Origin: G963666705 sp963666705
GTDB taxonomy: Bacteria > Pseudomonadota > Alphaproteobacteria > CADEGL01
Direction of reading: 5' to 3'
Assembly: GCA_963666705.2 (NCBI GenBank)
Contig: CAXXKO010000001.1
Span: 682,001-746,000 of the forward strand
Length of the DNA: 64,000 nt
Position 1 is the first letter of the stretch. Every line of letters starts with the position of its first letter. A program made the translations under genes and the position numbers. This document shows, one piece after another, positions 45,612-54,847 of the stretch. The notes beneath the pieces were generated by a model. It saw only the letters and a program-made list of their open reading frames with translations. It was not told the origin of the DNA and made no database searches.

Positions 45612-46748
45612 TCAGCGAAAGCCATAAAGCCGCGCCACGTTGTCGTGAACGAAGCGCTGGCGGTCGGCCTCGGGCACGTTGGCCAGCACCTTCTGGAGGA
45701 ATGCCCGCGAGTTGGGCCAGGTGGATTCGGCGTGCGGATAGTCGGAGCCCCAGACGATCGTGTCCGACCCGATCATGGGCGGGGTGGCCTCGACGCCCAG
45801 CTTGTCCTCCTGGAAGCTGATGTAGATGTTCGCGCGGAAGAAGTCGCTCGGCAGCTTCTGGCCCGAGAAGCGGTAGGGCGCGGTCTGGCTCAGCTCCTTG
45901 TAGGTCCGGTCCATGTGGGTGAGGAAGAATGGCGCCCAGGCCAGCTCGTGCTCGACCACCGCGACCTTGAGGCCGGGGAAGCGCTCGAACACACCGGCGA
46001 AGATCATGCAGGCGAGCGAGCGGCGCATCCAGTAATCCTGGGTGCAGCGGTAGGCGGCGCTACCGGCGGCCTGGCCGTCGCCGCCGAAGACGCTGATCTG
46101 ACCGGGGCCGGGGCGGGCCGAGGCGACGTGGAAGCTGAGCGGCATGCGATGGTCCTGGGCCGCGGCCCAAAGGGGGTCGTAGACCGGGTCGTCGTAGGGC
46201 CGCTCCTCACCCGGGTAGGTCGGGATCATGGCGCCCGCGAGGCCGAGCCGGGCGCAACGCGCGAGCTCCTCCACCGCCCCGCCTACATCGTCGATGTCGA
46301 GCATGCAGATGCCCCTGTAGACGTCGGGGCGGGTATTGCAGAAATCCGCCATCCAGTCGTTCTGGGCGCGGCAGCAGGCGGTGAGCAGCGGCGCATTCAC
46401 GAGGCCATAGAGCCGCGCGCCCAGGGTCGGGTAGACGACCTCGCCCACGACCCCGTCGCGCGCCATGTCGTCGAGCCGGGCGAGGGGGTCGTTGCAGCCG
46501 GGGCGGACCTCCTCCCAGGTGGCCTCGAAGGTCACGTCCTCGGGGCGCTCGAAGCGCACGCCGGCCTGGGAAGGGGCGCCGACGGAGCCGAGCGGCACGT
46601 CGCCATCGACGAACCAGTGGACGGTTCCGGCCGCGTCCGTCCGGGCCACGGGCGCACGGTCGCGATAGGCGGGGGCGATGCGGCTGCGCCACATGTCGGC
46701 GGGCTCGACGACGTGGGAATCCGCGGATATCAGCCCGTTGCCTGTCAT
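45612..46748 (-). CDS. Amidohydrolase family (amidohydrolase-2/ACMSD-like), intact
   Basis: 378 residues from ATG at 46748 with GGGAGGCCGG leader; the longer frame to 46907 has no such site. Metal-binding features of the PF04909 TIM barrel: ISADSHVVEP (Asp-x-His), PLSFHVAS (His), VVEHELAWAPFFLTHMD (His), VWGSDYPHAES (Asp). Such enzymes decarboxylate or hydrolyse aromatic or cyclic carboxylates; substrate unknown. Convergent with the amidase gene. Only the C-terminal end is in copy 1, and an N-terminal fragment of a paralogue is at 53862. Confidence 0.85.
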   Translation of the reverse strand: MTGNGLISADSHVVEPADMWRSRIAPAYRDRAPVARTDAAGTVHWFVDGDVPLGSVGAPSQAGVRFERPEDVTFEATWEEVRPGCNDPLARLDDMARDGVVGEVVYPTLGARLYGLVNAPLLTACCRAQNDWMADFCNTRPDVYRGICMLDIDDVGGAVEELARCARLGLAGAMIPTYPGEERPYDDPVYDPLWAAAQDHRMPLSFHVASARPGPGQISVFGGDGQAAGSAAYRCTQDYWMRRSLACMIFAGVFERFPGLKVAVVEHELAWAPFFLTHMDRTYKELSQTAPYRFSGQKLPSDFFRANIYISFQEDKLGVEATPPMIGSDTIVWGSDYPHAESTWPNSRAFLQKVLANVPEADRQRFVHDNVARLYGFR

Positions 46749-46945
46749 TTCCGGCCTCCCCTGGGTCGCGGCCGCCACACGGTGGGAACGCGCCGATGAT
46801 TCGATCACAAGCCGACTTGCTTGTCCATGCGGCGGGAAACCGTGCATGATCGTGAAAAACACGACCGCGCACTGCACCTTCGGGGCGCACTGAACAACCC
46901 GGGTCACTGCATCACGGGCTCCCTTCGCGAGGTGGCCCGCTTACT
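46749..46945. other. Intergenic, amidohydrolase leader
   Basis: About 200 bp; nothing gene-like. The stretch ATTCGATCACAAGCC...GCTTGTCCAT near 46800 resembles the leader of the amidohydrolase fragment near 54100, supporting common origin of the two genes. Confidence 0.4.
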
Positions 46946-47168
46946 TCACTGCGATACCCAATAGGCTAACGCCAGGGCGGGGCCATATACCAGCCCAGAC
47001 AGCACGAAGATCATCCCAATGGTGTTTGCGGTCGTAAGCAACAACTTCGACATGACTATGGTGGGCAGGATCAGCGCGAGCGGCATGAGCCACAGAAGGT
47101 GTGAGGTGGTCCCAGAAAATCGGACAGGGAGCTAAGGTGTATTCCACCGGATAACGGAGGAATACGAG

Positions 47169-47450
47169 ATGACGAATCGACGCCGGTTTACGGCGGAATT
47201 CAAGGCCCGGGTGGCGCTGGAAGCGCTGCGGGGCGACAAGACGATCCAGCAGATCGCGGCCAAGCACAAGGTGCATCCGAACCAGGTGAGCGCCTGGAAG
47301 CGCCAGGCGGTGGACGGTCTGGGCGAAGTGTTTTCGAACGGCGCCAACCGCGCTTGCCGGGATCATGAATCCGAGGTCCGCGACCTTCACGCCAAGATCG
47401 GCGAGCTGACGGTGGAACGGGATTTTTTAGCCAGAGGGCTCAAGCGATGA
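47169..47450 (+). CDS. IS3-family OrfA
   Basis: 93 residues: helix-turn-helix (FTAEFKARVALEALRGDKTI, VHPNQVSAWKRQ) and a short coiled coil (VRDLHAKIGELTVERDFL). Stop overlaps the orfB start (ATGA). Confidence 0.92.
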   Translation: MTNRRRFTAEFKARVALEALRGDKTIQQIAAKHKVHPNQVSAWKRQAVDGLGEVFSNGANRACRDHESEVRDLHAKIGELTVERDFLARGLKR

Positions 47451-48376
47451 GCCGGGGGGAGCGCAAGGCGATGATCACACGCGACGCCCCCGAGCTGAGC
47501 TTGAGCCGTCAATGCCGCCTGCTTTCGATCGGCCGGTCCTCGTTCTATTATGCGCCCAGGGGGGAGAGCCCTTCGAGTCTGGCGCTGATGCGTCGGATCG
47601 ACGAGTTGTTCATGAAGTACCCGTTCTACGGCAGCCGCCAGATGGTCCGCCAGTTGCGGCGGGACGGCGTTTGCGTCGGCCGTCACCGGGTTCGCAGGTT
47701 GATGCGATTGATAGGCCTGGAGGCGATCTATCAGGCGCCGAGAACCAGCGTGCCGCATCCCATGCACCGGATTTATCCTTATCTTCTCAAAGGGATGGCT
47801 ATCGACCAGCCCAATCGGGTCTGGTGCGCCGACATCACCTATATCCCCGTCCAGCGTGGCTTTCTGTACCTGGTAGCGATCATGGACTGGGCGACGCGCC
47901 ACGTTTTATCCTGGCGGCTGTCGAACACCATGGACGCTGGATTCTGCGCCGAGGCCTTGGGCGACGCGCTGGCCCGCTACGGCCAGCCGGAGATATTCAA
48001 TACGGATCAGGGCAGCCAGTTCACCAGCCTCGACTTCACCGGCGTGCTCAAGAACGCGAGCATCCGCATCTCCATGGACGGTCGGGGCCGCTGCATGGAC
48101 AACATCTTCATCGAGCGCCTGTGGCGGTCTCTCAAGTATGAGGCGGTCTACCTACACGAGCTCACCGACGGCTTCCACGCCGAACGGGTCATCGGCGAGT
48201 GGATCGGCTTCTACAACACCGAGCGGCCCCATTCGTCCCTCGACGGTCAAACGCCGGCCGAGGCCTACGGGGCCGGTCAACCTGTGGATATGATGGACAA
48301 GGCTCGCGCCTTGCCCACATCCCCACAGGCTCAACAACAGCAACAGGATGTGATAAAAAGGATTTTGGCAGCATGA
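47447..48376 (+). CDS. IS3-family transposase OrfB
   Basis: 309 residues. HTH_21-like region (YPFYGSRQMVRQLRRDG) and rve core: CADITYIPV, NTDQGSQFTS, NIFIERLWRSLKYE. Intact. Confidence 0.93.
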   Translation: MSRGERKAMITRDAPELSLSRQCRLLSIGRSSFYYAPRGESPSSLALMRRIDELFMKYPFYGSRQMVRQLRRDGVCVGRHRVRRLMRLIGLEAIYQAPRTSVPHPMHRIYPYLLKGMAIDQPNRVWCADITYIPVQRGFLYLVAIMDWATRHVLSWRLSNTMDAGFCAEALGDALARYGQPEIFNTDQGSQFTSLDFTGVLKNASIRISMDGRGRCMDNIFIERLWRSLKYEAVYLHELTDGFHAERVIGEWIGFYNTERPHSSLDGQTPAEAYGAGQPVDMMDKARALPTSPQAQQQQQDVIKRILAA

Positions 48377-48778
48377 TCAAACAACGGAATACACCTTAAC
48401 CGCGCTGCCAAACTGTCCAACAAAGTGGGACCACCTCAGTGCAGCGGCGAGAGCTCGCCTAAGTAGACCAACGCGATCGCGACCCACCAGTACACCACGG
48501 TCACGACGGTGTTCTTCAAGCGGTAGCTGGGTCGGATCAACAACCCAAAGGTCCACGATCCAGCGAAGAACAGCGAAAGACCCCATAGGACGTATTCTAC
48601 GTACTCCATCACTCGACAAGGCCGTGTCGATTAAGGATATTCCAGAGAGGATCTTCAGGTATGTGAGAACGGCGGTGACAAACTTAGTCCACGGAAGCGG
48701 CGGGATTTCCCAGCCGCGGGCGGAGTAAAACTCTGCCACCTGTAGCCTTCGATCTTTTTTGAGATGGAAGGCGGGAGG

Positions 48779-50278
48779 ATGTACACCGTGGACCTATATC
48801 TGCGCGTTCGGCTGGCCTGCCATGTTGATGGTCTGAGCCAGCGAGAGGCGGCAAGTCGGTTTGGCATTGCGCGCGAGACGGTGAGGAAGATGCTGCGGCA
48901 TTCGGAACCGCCGGGATATCGGCGACGCCAGCCACCGAAACGCCCGAAACTGGCCCCCTTCACGGATATCATCGACCGTATTCTGGAGGAGGACCGAACG
49001 GTTCACCGTAAGCAGCACCACACGGCGAAGCGTATATTCGGCGCCTTCGCGACGAACATGGCTTCACGGGCAAAGAGACCATCGTGAAGGATTACGTTCG
49101 GGAACGGCGCCTTCGTCGGCGTGAGATGTTTGTGCCGTTGTCACATCCTCCGGGCCATGCTCGAGCGGACTTTGGCGAGGCGGATGCGATCATCGCCGGC
49201 GTCAAGTATCGGGCGCATTTTTTCGTCATGACACTTCCCCACAGCGATGCCTGCTTCGTTGCGGCCTACCCGGCGGCGACGATCGGAGGCCTGGCTGGAC
49301 GGGCACAACAGAGCCTTTGTTTTTTTCGGCGGCGTTCCCCAATCGATTCTTTACGACAACGACAAGTGTCTGGTGTCGCGCATCTTGTCAGATGGCACGC
49401 GGCAACGAACGCGGGCGTTCAGCGGGCTGCAGTCCCATTACCTCTTCGAGGACCGCTACGGCCGTCCCGGCAAGGGTAACGACAAAGGCAATGTGGAGGG
49501 GGTGGTCGGCTATGCCCGGCGGAACTTCATGACGCCGCTTCCCCGGTTCGCGAGCTGGGACGCCTTCAATGGCCACCTGGAAGAGCAATGCCGCAACCGG
49601 CAAGGCAACGTCCTGCGCGGCCACCGCGAGAGCATCGGCGAACGGTTTGTGCGTGACCGCGAAGCGTTGAAGAGGCCACTGCCGCGCACCGTTCGACGCG
49701 TGCGACAAGCAGGGCACGCGGGTCAACTCGCTGTCCCTGGTGCGCTACCGGACGAATGACTATTCCGTGCCCGTCGCCTACGGCCATCAGGAAGTCTGGA
49801 TCCGTGGCTATGTCCACGAGGTGGTTATCGGCTGCGGCGCCGGGATCATTGCCCGACACCCCCGTTCCTACGACCGGGAAGAATGGTCTTCGATCCGATC
49901 CACTACCTGGCTTTGCTGGAGCACAAGATCGGTGCCCTGGATCAGGCCGCATCGCTAGCCGGATGGGAACTGCCTGATGCCTTCCCAACCCTGCGCCGTC
50001 TCCTGGAGGCGCGCATGGGCAAGGCCGGCAAGCGGGAATACGTCCAGGTCCTTCGGCTTGTGGAGACCTTCGATCTCGAGGTGCTTCACGGCGCGGTGAA
50101 GGACGCCCTGCGCCTGGGTGCGATCGGCTACGACGCCGTCAAACACCTTGTGCTGTGCCGTATCGAGCGACGCCCGCCCAAACTCGACCTGGATATCTAT
50201 CCCTACCTGCCTCGGGCCAACGTGGCGACCACGGCCGCCGCCAGTTATATGAGCTTGTTGGGTGGAGGCGCGTCATGA
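48779..50278 (+). pseudogene. istA: istA of IS21-D with four single-base frameshifts
   Basis: Against the intact istA of IS21-B: one base missing near 49041, one extra T near 49282, one extra C near 49685, one base missing near 49880. The frames between them keep high identity to IS21-B. This is either decay or base-calling error concentrated here. Confidence 0.88.
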
Positions 50279-50740
50279 CCGATACGCCGCAAGTGTTGCT
50301 GGCCCATCACCTCAAGACTGCTGAAACTGCCGACGTTCCTGCGCGAATACGACAAGCTGGCCCGCCAATGCGCCACCGAGGGCGCCGACCATGTGCGGTA
50401 TCTTGTCCGTCTGACCGAGTTGGAACTGATCGACCGTGAGCGCCGCATGGTCGAGCGGCGGATCAGACAGGCCAGGTTCCCCGCCGTCAAAAGCCTCGAC
50501 AGCTTCGACTTCAAGGCCATCGCATCGCTCGACAAGATGCTGGTTCTGGAGTTGGCGCGATGCGAATACGTCGAGCGTCGTGAGAATATCATCGCGCTCG
50601 GCAACAGCGGAACCGGCAAGAGTGAGAACGGCAGAGCAATAATCCCCCACTGAAGCGGCCGGTCGATCCGGCTGCGGCGGACCAAAATGGGACCGCGTAT
50701 AGCCTTCTGTCAGGGTTGCTCTGACTGGAAGGCGGGGGGG

Positions 50741-52240
50741 ATGTATCGGGTGGAGTTGTACGCACGGGTTCGGCGGGCGTGTCATGTCGAGGGGATGAGC
50801 ACCCGCGAGGCCTCGCGGGTGTTTGGTGTAGACCGCAAGACGGTCCGTAAGATGCTGTCGTTCTCGGTGCCGCCAGGGTATCGCCGAAGCGCGCCGCCGA
50901 GGCGGCCAAAGCTGGGTCCGTTCACGGGAATCATCGATCGGATCTTGGAAGACGATCGGACCAGCCACCGCAAGCAACGGCACACTGCGAAGCGCATCTT
51001 CGACCGCCTCCGGGACGAGTACGGTTTCACGGGCGGCTACACCATCGTGAAGGACTACGTTCGTGAGCAGGGGCTTCGGTCGCGTGAGGTGTTCGTGCCA
51101 CTCTCCCATTCCCCCGGTCACGCCCAGGCGGACTTCGGCGAAGCGATGGCGGTGATCGGCGGCGCGTTACGGAAGATCCACTTCCTTGCCTTCGACCTTC
51201 CCCACAGTGATGGTTGCTTTGTTGCGGCCTATCCGGCGGAGACGACCGAAGCATTCTGCGATGGCCACAACGCGGCGTTTGCCTTCTTCGGCGGCGTCCC
51301 CCGATCCATCCTGTACGACAACACCAAGCTGGCGGTTGCCCGGATCCTGGGCGATGGGAAGCGGCAGCGAACGCGCGTCTTCACGGAGCTTCAGTCCCAC
51401 TATCTGTTCGAGGACAGGTTCGGCCGGCCGGGCAAGGGCAACGACAAGGGCAAGGTCGAGGGACTGGTCGGCTTCATCCGGCGGAACTTCCTGGTCCCCG
51501 TCCCGCGTGCCGAGAGCTTCGCGGCCCTCAACGATGCTCTCGCCGAACAGTGCCGCCGGCGCCAGGCGGCGCGGCTGCGGGGCCACAAGGAGACCATCGG
51601 CGAGCGTCTCGAGCGGGATCGTCAAGTTCTCTTGCCATTGCCGCCTGCTCCCTATGATGCCTGCGATAAGCGCCCTGGACGGGCGAGTTCGCTGTCGCTG
51701 GTGCGTTACCGCAGCAACGACTATTCCGTGCCCGTGGCCTACGGCCACCGTGAGGTGCTCATCCGGGGCTACGTCGATGAGGTGGTGATCAGCTGCGGGG
51801 CCGAGGTGATCGCCCGGCACCGCCGGTCCTACGACAGCGAGGACCTGATCTTCGACCCGCTGCATTACCTGCCCTTGATCGAGCAGAAGATCGGCGCCCT
51901 CGACCAGGCCGCGCCATTGGCGGGCTGGGACCTGCCCGAGGCCTTCATCACTCTGCGGCGGCTCCTCGAAGCTCGTATGGGCAAGGCAGGCAAGCGCGAG
52001 TACGTCCAGGTGCTCCGTCTACTGGAGACCTTCCGGCTCGAGGAGGTCGAGGGTGCGGTCGGCGACGCCCTGCGGCTCGGCGCAATCGGCTTTGATGCGG
52101 TGAAGCACCTGGTACTGTGCCGCATCGAGCGGCGGCCGCCCAGGCTCAACCTCGACGTCTATCCGTATCTGCCGCGCGCCCGGGTCGCGATGACGTCCGC
52201 CAAGTCGTACATGAGCCTGCTGTCGGGGCTCGGCGCATGA
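50741..52240 (+). CDS. istA: IS21 transposase IstA
   Basis: 499 residues, same as the product of IS21-C (35098-36597), intact. Confidence 0.92.
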   Translation: MYRVELYARVRRACHVEGMSTREASRVFGVDRKTVRKMLSFSVPPGYRRSAPPRRPKLGPFTGIIDRILEDDRTSHRKQRHTAKRIFDRLRDEYGFTGGYTIVKDYVREQGLRSREVFVPLSHSPGHAQADFGEAMAVIGGALRKIHFLAFDLPHSDGCFVAAYPAETTEAFCDGHNAAFAFFGGVPRSILYDNTKLAVARILGDGKRQRTRVFTELQSHYLFEDRFGRPGKGNDKGKVEGLVGFIRRNFLVPVPRAESFAALNDALAEQCRRRQAARLRGHKETIGERLERDRQVLLPLPPAPYDACDKRPGRASSLSLVRYRSNDYSVPVAYGHREVLIRGYVDEVVISCGAEVIARHRRSYDSEDLIFDPLHYLPLIEQKIGALDQAAPLAGWDLPEAFITLRRLLEARMGKAGKREYVQVLRLLETFRLEEVEGAVGDALRLGAIGFDAVKHLVLCRIERRPPRLNLDVYPYLPRARVAMTSAKSYMSLLSGLGA

Positions 52241-53001
52241 CCGACACACCGCAAGTGCTGCTCGCCCACCACCTCAAGACGCTGAAGCTGCCGACCTTCC
52301 TGCGCGAGTACGACAAGATCGCCCGGCAGTGCGCCTCGGAAGGCGTCGATCACGTCCGCTACCTGTTGAGACTCGCCGAGCTCGAGCTGATCGACCGCGA
52401 GCGCCGCATGGTCGAGCGGCGCATCAAGGCGGCGCGCTTCCCCGTGGTCAAGAGCCTCGACAGCTTCGACTTCAAGGTCATCCCCTCGCTCAACAAGGCG
52501 CTGGTCCTGGAGCTGGCCCGCTGCGAGTACATCGAGCGCCGCGAGAACCTCATCGCGCTCGGCAACAGTGGGACCGGCAAGACCCACATCGCCCTCGGTC
52601 TCGGCCTGGCGGCCTGCCAGAAGGGCCTCTCGGTCGGCTTCATCACCGCCGCCGCGCTGGTCCACGAACTCATCGAGGCCCGCGATGACAAGCAGCTGCT
52701 GAGGTTCCAGAAGAAGCTCGCCACCTACAAGCTTCTGATCGTCGACGAACTCGGCTTCGTGCCGCTGTCGAAGACCGGCGCCGAGCTGTTGTTCGAGGTG
52801 TTCAGCCAACGCTACGAGCGGGGCTCGACCCTGGTCACCACCAATCTGCCCTTCGACGAATGGACCGAGGTGTTCGGCTCCGAGCGCCTCACCGGCGCGC
52901 TCCTCGATCGCCTCACCCACCACGTCAACATCCTCGAGATGAACGGTGACAGCTACAGGCTCAACCAGAGCCGCAGGCGTCAAACCCCGACTGCTAACTG
53001 A
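52237..53001 (+). CDS. istB: IS21 helper ATPase IstB
   Basis: 254 residues from ATG at 52237, overlapping the istA stop; same as in IS21-C except at most a few bases. Walker motifs intact. Confidence 0.93.
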   Translation: MTDTPQVLLAHHLKTLKLPTFLREYDKIARQCASEGVDHVRYLLRLAELELIDRERRMVERRIKAARFPVVKSLDSFDFKVIPSLNKALVLELARCEYIERRENLIALGNSGTGKTHIALGLGLAACQKGLSVGFITAAALVHELIEARDDKQLLRFQKKLATYKLLIVDELGFVPLSKTGAELLFEVFSQRYERGSTLVTTNLPFDEWTEVFGSERLTGALLDRLTHHVNILEMNGDSYRLNQSRRRQTPTAN

Positions 53002-53758
53002 ACCGACCACCCAGCCCACGCTTGACCCCGTGGGCCCACAGGTCCCTCCCGCGCGCGCCGCCGCGTCAGCCTGTTGAGGGCACGCCGCGTCGCGCGCGGG
53101 GCCCTCCCGTGGACTACGGGGACAAGCCCGCAGCCGCCAAGCGGTCCCTTCTTACACCGCCGAGGTGGTCCCTTTTTGCTCCGCAGCTATCGTCTCAACC
53201 AAAGCCAAAAACGGCGGAAATCCCCAAAAATACCTGCTTGACCGCCGGTGCAATGGTTGACCCGGTGGGTCCACAGGAACCTCCCACGCTGCTTCGCTCC
53301 GCGTAACGCAAGCGCTACACGAAGCAGCGCGGGTCCCTCCTATGGACTACCGGGACAACCCCCCAACACCGCGTACCGCATAACGTTAAGTGGACTAGTT
53401 TTGCTCCGCCCGGGTGGACTAATTTTGCTCCGCCGTTGACAGGTATGCGCTCCTGGCCCTTGAAGTACGCTGAGATCATATAAGCTTGGTTTTCAAGGTT
53501 CCTGACAAATTCTGTCGTAAAGCCCTCCCCGGTCGCTCTGCGCATCAAATTGGCCATGTCATGGGCCTGTTCAACGATCTCGCTCAGGCATTCGTCGCCC
53601 AGACGCGCAGGGTCCACTCCCACGGACTCGAGCTGCTTTTTGAGGAGTTGCCGGCCCGACAGATTCTTGGGAGCTGCTACTCCCACGATCACCTTCATCA
53701 AATACCACCCCACAGGCAGCGCGACCAAGGCGATTACGATCCACCAGATGGTGTCCAT

Positions 53759-53861
53759 ACCTGACCTTCCTCACCCAAGTTCGGGATCACCCGAGTTCGG
53801 GGTCTTGAATGGTGCATCGGGTAAGAGTCGGGAACCTCCGCGGAGAGCCGAACCGCACGCC
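53759..53861. other. Junction spacer with an imperfect 13-bp direct repeat
   Basis: ACCCAAGTTCGGG and ACCCGAGTTCGGG stand 3 bp apart near 53775-53803. The rest looks non-coding. It may be the end of a lost mobile element, since the amidohydrolase fragment breaks off right next to it. Confidence 0.35.
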
Positions 53862-54047
53862 GGCCTGGGACGGGGCGCCGACGGAGCCGAGCGGCACGTC
53901 GCCATCGACGAACCAGTGGACGGTTCCGGCCGCGTCCGTCCGGGCCACGGGCGCACGGTCGCGATAGGCGGAGGCGATGCGGCTTTGCCACATGTCCGCG
54001 GGCTCGACGACGTGGGAATCGGCGGAGATCAGCCCGTTGTCCGTCAT
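53862..54047 (-). pseudogene. Amidohydrolase paralogue, N-terminal fragment
   Basis: Residues 1-62 (MTDNGLISADSHVVEPADMW onward to GVRF) match the N-terminus of the intact gene at 45612-46748 with a few substitutions (T/G to D at position 3, R/Q, P/S), so it is a paralogue and not part of the recent duplication. Homology stops at about 53862. Confidence 0.88.
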
Positions 54048-54243
54048 GTCGGCCCCCCTCGATAGCGGCCGTCCGACAGCGGGGCCGCGCGGGGCAATTC
54101 GATCATACGGCGGCTCGCTTGTCTATCGATCGCGGGCGCATAGCCCCCTGTCTCGCCACATCGACGACGATGCGGCCTCTCGCAAGGACGGCTAGACTGG
54201 GGCGGGGCCGGCACTTGGCCGGCGGCGAAGGCGGGAGGACGGC
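54048..54243. other. Divergent leader region
   Basis: About 200 bp upstream of the RidA gene and the amidohydrolase fragment. GGGAGGACGGC precedes the RidA start. No clear promoter pair. Confidence 0.4.
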
Positions 54244-54765
54244 ATGAGCATCGAGGACAAGCTGGCGGCACTGGGGCTCGAGGTGCCGGACATGGAGGCG
54301 CACTACGGCGTCAACCCGTCGGGCGCGCACTTCATCTCCCACTACGCGGTGCCGCCCGTCCTCTACCTCTCGGGCACCGTTCCCATGAAGGACGGGCAGC
54401 GCTACATGACCGGCATCCTCGGCGCGGATTTGACTGTCGAGCAGGGTTACGAGGCGGCGCGCCATGCCGCCCTCACCAGCCTCTCGGCCGTCCGCTTCGC
54501 GCTCGGCGACCTGGAGCGCGTGGCCCAGATGCTCCAGCTCATCGGCTACGTCAACTCGGCACCCGGGTTCCGCGAGCAGCCGCGCGTCATCAACGGCGCC
54601 ACCGACCTGCTCGTCGAGCTCTACGGCGCCCGCGGCAAGCCGACCCGCGCGGCCATCGGCTGCCAGGGTCTGGCCGGCAACCATTCGGTCGAGATCGTCC
54701 TCAGCGTCGTCTATGCGGGCGAGGCGGTGCGCCCGCCGCTGGCCCGCGACCACAAGGTGGCGTGA
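54244..54765 (+). CDS. RidA/YjgF family protein
   Basis: 173 residues, on the long side for RidA. Conserved strand VLYLSGTVP, then FALGDLERVAQMLQLIGYVNSA, and the active-site Arg in KPTRAAIG followed by GLAGNHSVEIVLSVVY. RidA proteins deaminate reactive enamine/imine intermediates released by PLP and amine-oxidising enzymes. A role beside the demethylases and amidases of this region is plausible. The C-terminal VYAGE replaces the usual VEIEAIA. Confidence 0.85.
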   Translation: MSIEDKLAALGLEVPDMEAHYGVNPSGAHFISHYAVPPVLYLSGTVPMKDGQRYMTGILGADLTVEQGYEAARHAALTSLSAVRFALGDLERVAQMLQLIGYVNSAPGFREQPRVINGATDLLVELYGARGKPTRAAIGCQGLAGNHSVEIVLSVVYAGEAVRPPLARDHKVA

Positions 54766-54847
54766 GCGCGACCTTGACTCGATTACGCCATGTCCCTCAT
54801 CGACGCGCGGTTCCAGGGCCGCGCTCGAAGCGGCTCGAACCCGGCGT

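Larger units (their letters stand above)
36716..45754. repeat. Large direct duplication, copy 2 (9039 bp)
   Basis: Corresponds to 23129-34145 in the same orientation. Lacks the ISNCY element, lacks 1764 bp (bamE, chaperone, 5' DUF177) and has ISAs1 at 40854. These three differences account for the length difference to the base. The locus continues past 45754 into an intact amidohydrolase gene. Confidence 0.93.
47102..48438 (+). mobile_element. IS3-family element (1337 bp) in the operon's second gene
   Basis: Terminal repeats TGAGGTGGTCCCA at 47102 and inverted ending at 48438; 3-bp duplication GTG (47099-47101, 48439-48441), as usual for IS3. orfA and orfB are intact. Confidence 0.95.
46946..48609 (-). 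pseudogene. Small membrane protein, second gene of a broken operon, split by IS3
   Basis: Pieces 48609-48439 and 47098-46946 join, after removal of the IS3 and one GTG duplication, into a 107-residue frame starting MEYVEYVLWGLSLFF and ending YWVSQ. About four hydrophobic segments (LWGLSLFFAGSWTFGLL, VVTVVYWWVAIALVYL, LALILPTIVM, GMIFVLSGLVYGPALALAYW). Its ATG overlaps the stop of the upstream gene (TGATG), implying translational coupling. No family recognised. Confidence 0.8.
50623..53184 (+). mobile_element. IS21-E, nested in IS21-D, right tip missing 8 bp
   Basis: Same type as IS21-C. Left tip TGAGAACGGCAGAGC at 50623. The right side ends ...TTTTTGCTCCGC at 53184 and lacks the last 8 bases (CATTGACA) that IS21-C has, giving 2562 instead of 2570 bp. 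Without that tip it is probably immobile. The tip loss and the loss of host istB are on the same side, pointing to one adjacent deletion. Confidence 0.92.
50275..53241 (+). pseudogene. istB: istB of IS21-D, frameshifted, internally deleted and split by IS21-E
   Basis: Starts MTDTPQVLLAHHLK at 50275, one extra base near 50317, then good frame to GNSGTGK at 50620. IS21-E follows from 50623. The last 18 codons (SYRLNQSQKRRK...) resume at 53185 and end at 53241. Some 123 codons, including Walker B, are lost at the insertion point. Confidence 0.88.
48664..53441 (+). mobile_element. IS21-D, host element interrupted by IS21-E
   Basis: Same type as IS21-A/B. Left tip TGAGAACGGCGGTGAC at 48664, right tip TGTCAACGGCGG read inward from 53441. 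Flanked by the 6-bp duplication GGTATG (48658-48663 and 53442-53447), so it entered by ordinary transposition. It has lost about 365 bp of istB where IS21-E sits, and it carries about five single-base indels relative to IS21-B. Confidence 0.92.
48609..53758 (-). pseudogene. Small membrane-anchored protein, first gene of a broken operon, split by IS21-D
   Basis: Pieces 53758-53442 and 48657-48609 join, after removal of IS21-D and one GGTATG duplication, into a 121-residue frame. N-terminal membrane segment WWIVIALVALPVGWYLMKVIV, then a soluble alpha-helical domain (LKKQLESVGVDPARLGDECL, EIVEQAHDMANLM, FVRNLENQAYMISAYFKGQE) ending LNRHGLVE. The stop overlaps the ATG of the next gene (TGATG at 48611-48607). 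Unknown family. As it stands the frame runs from the gene into IS21-D and stops at 53315. Confidence 0.8.
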
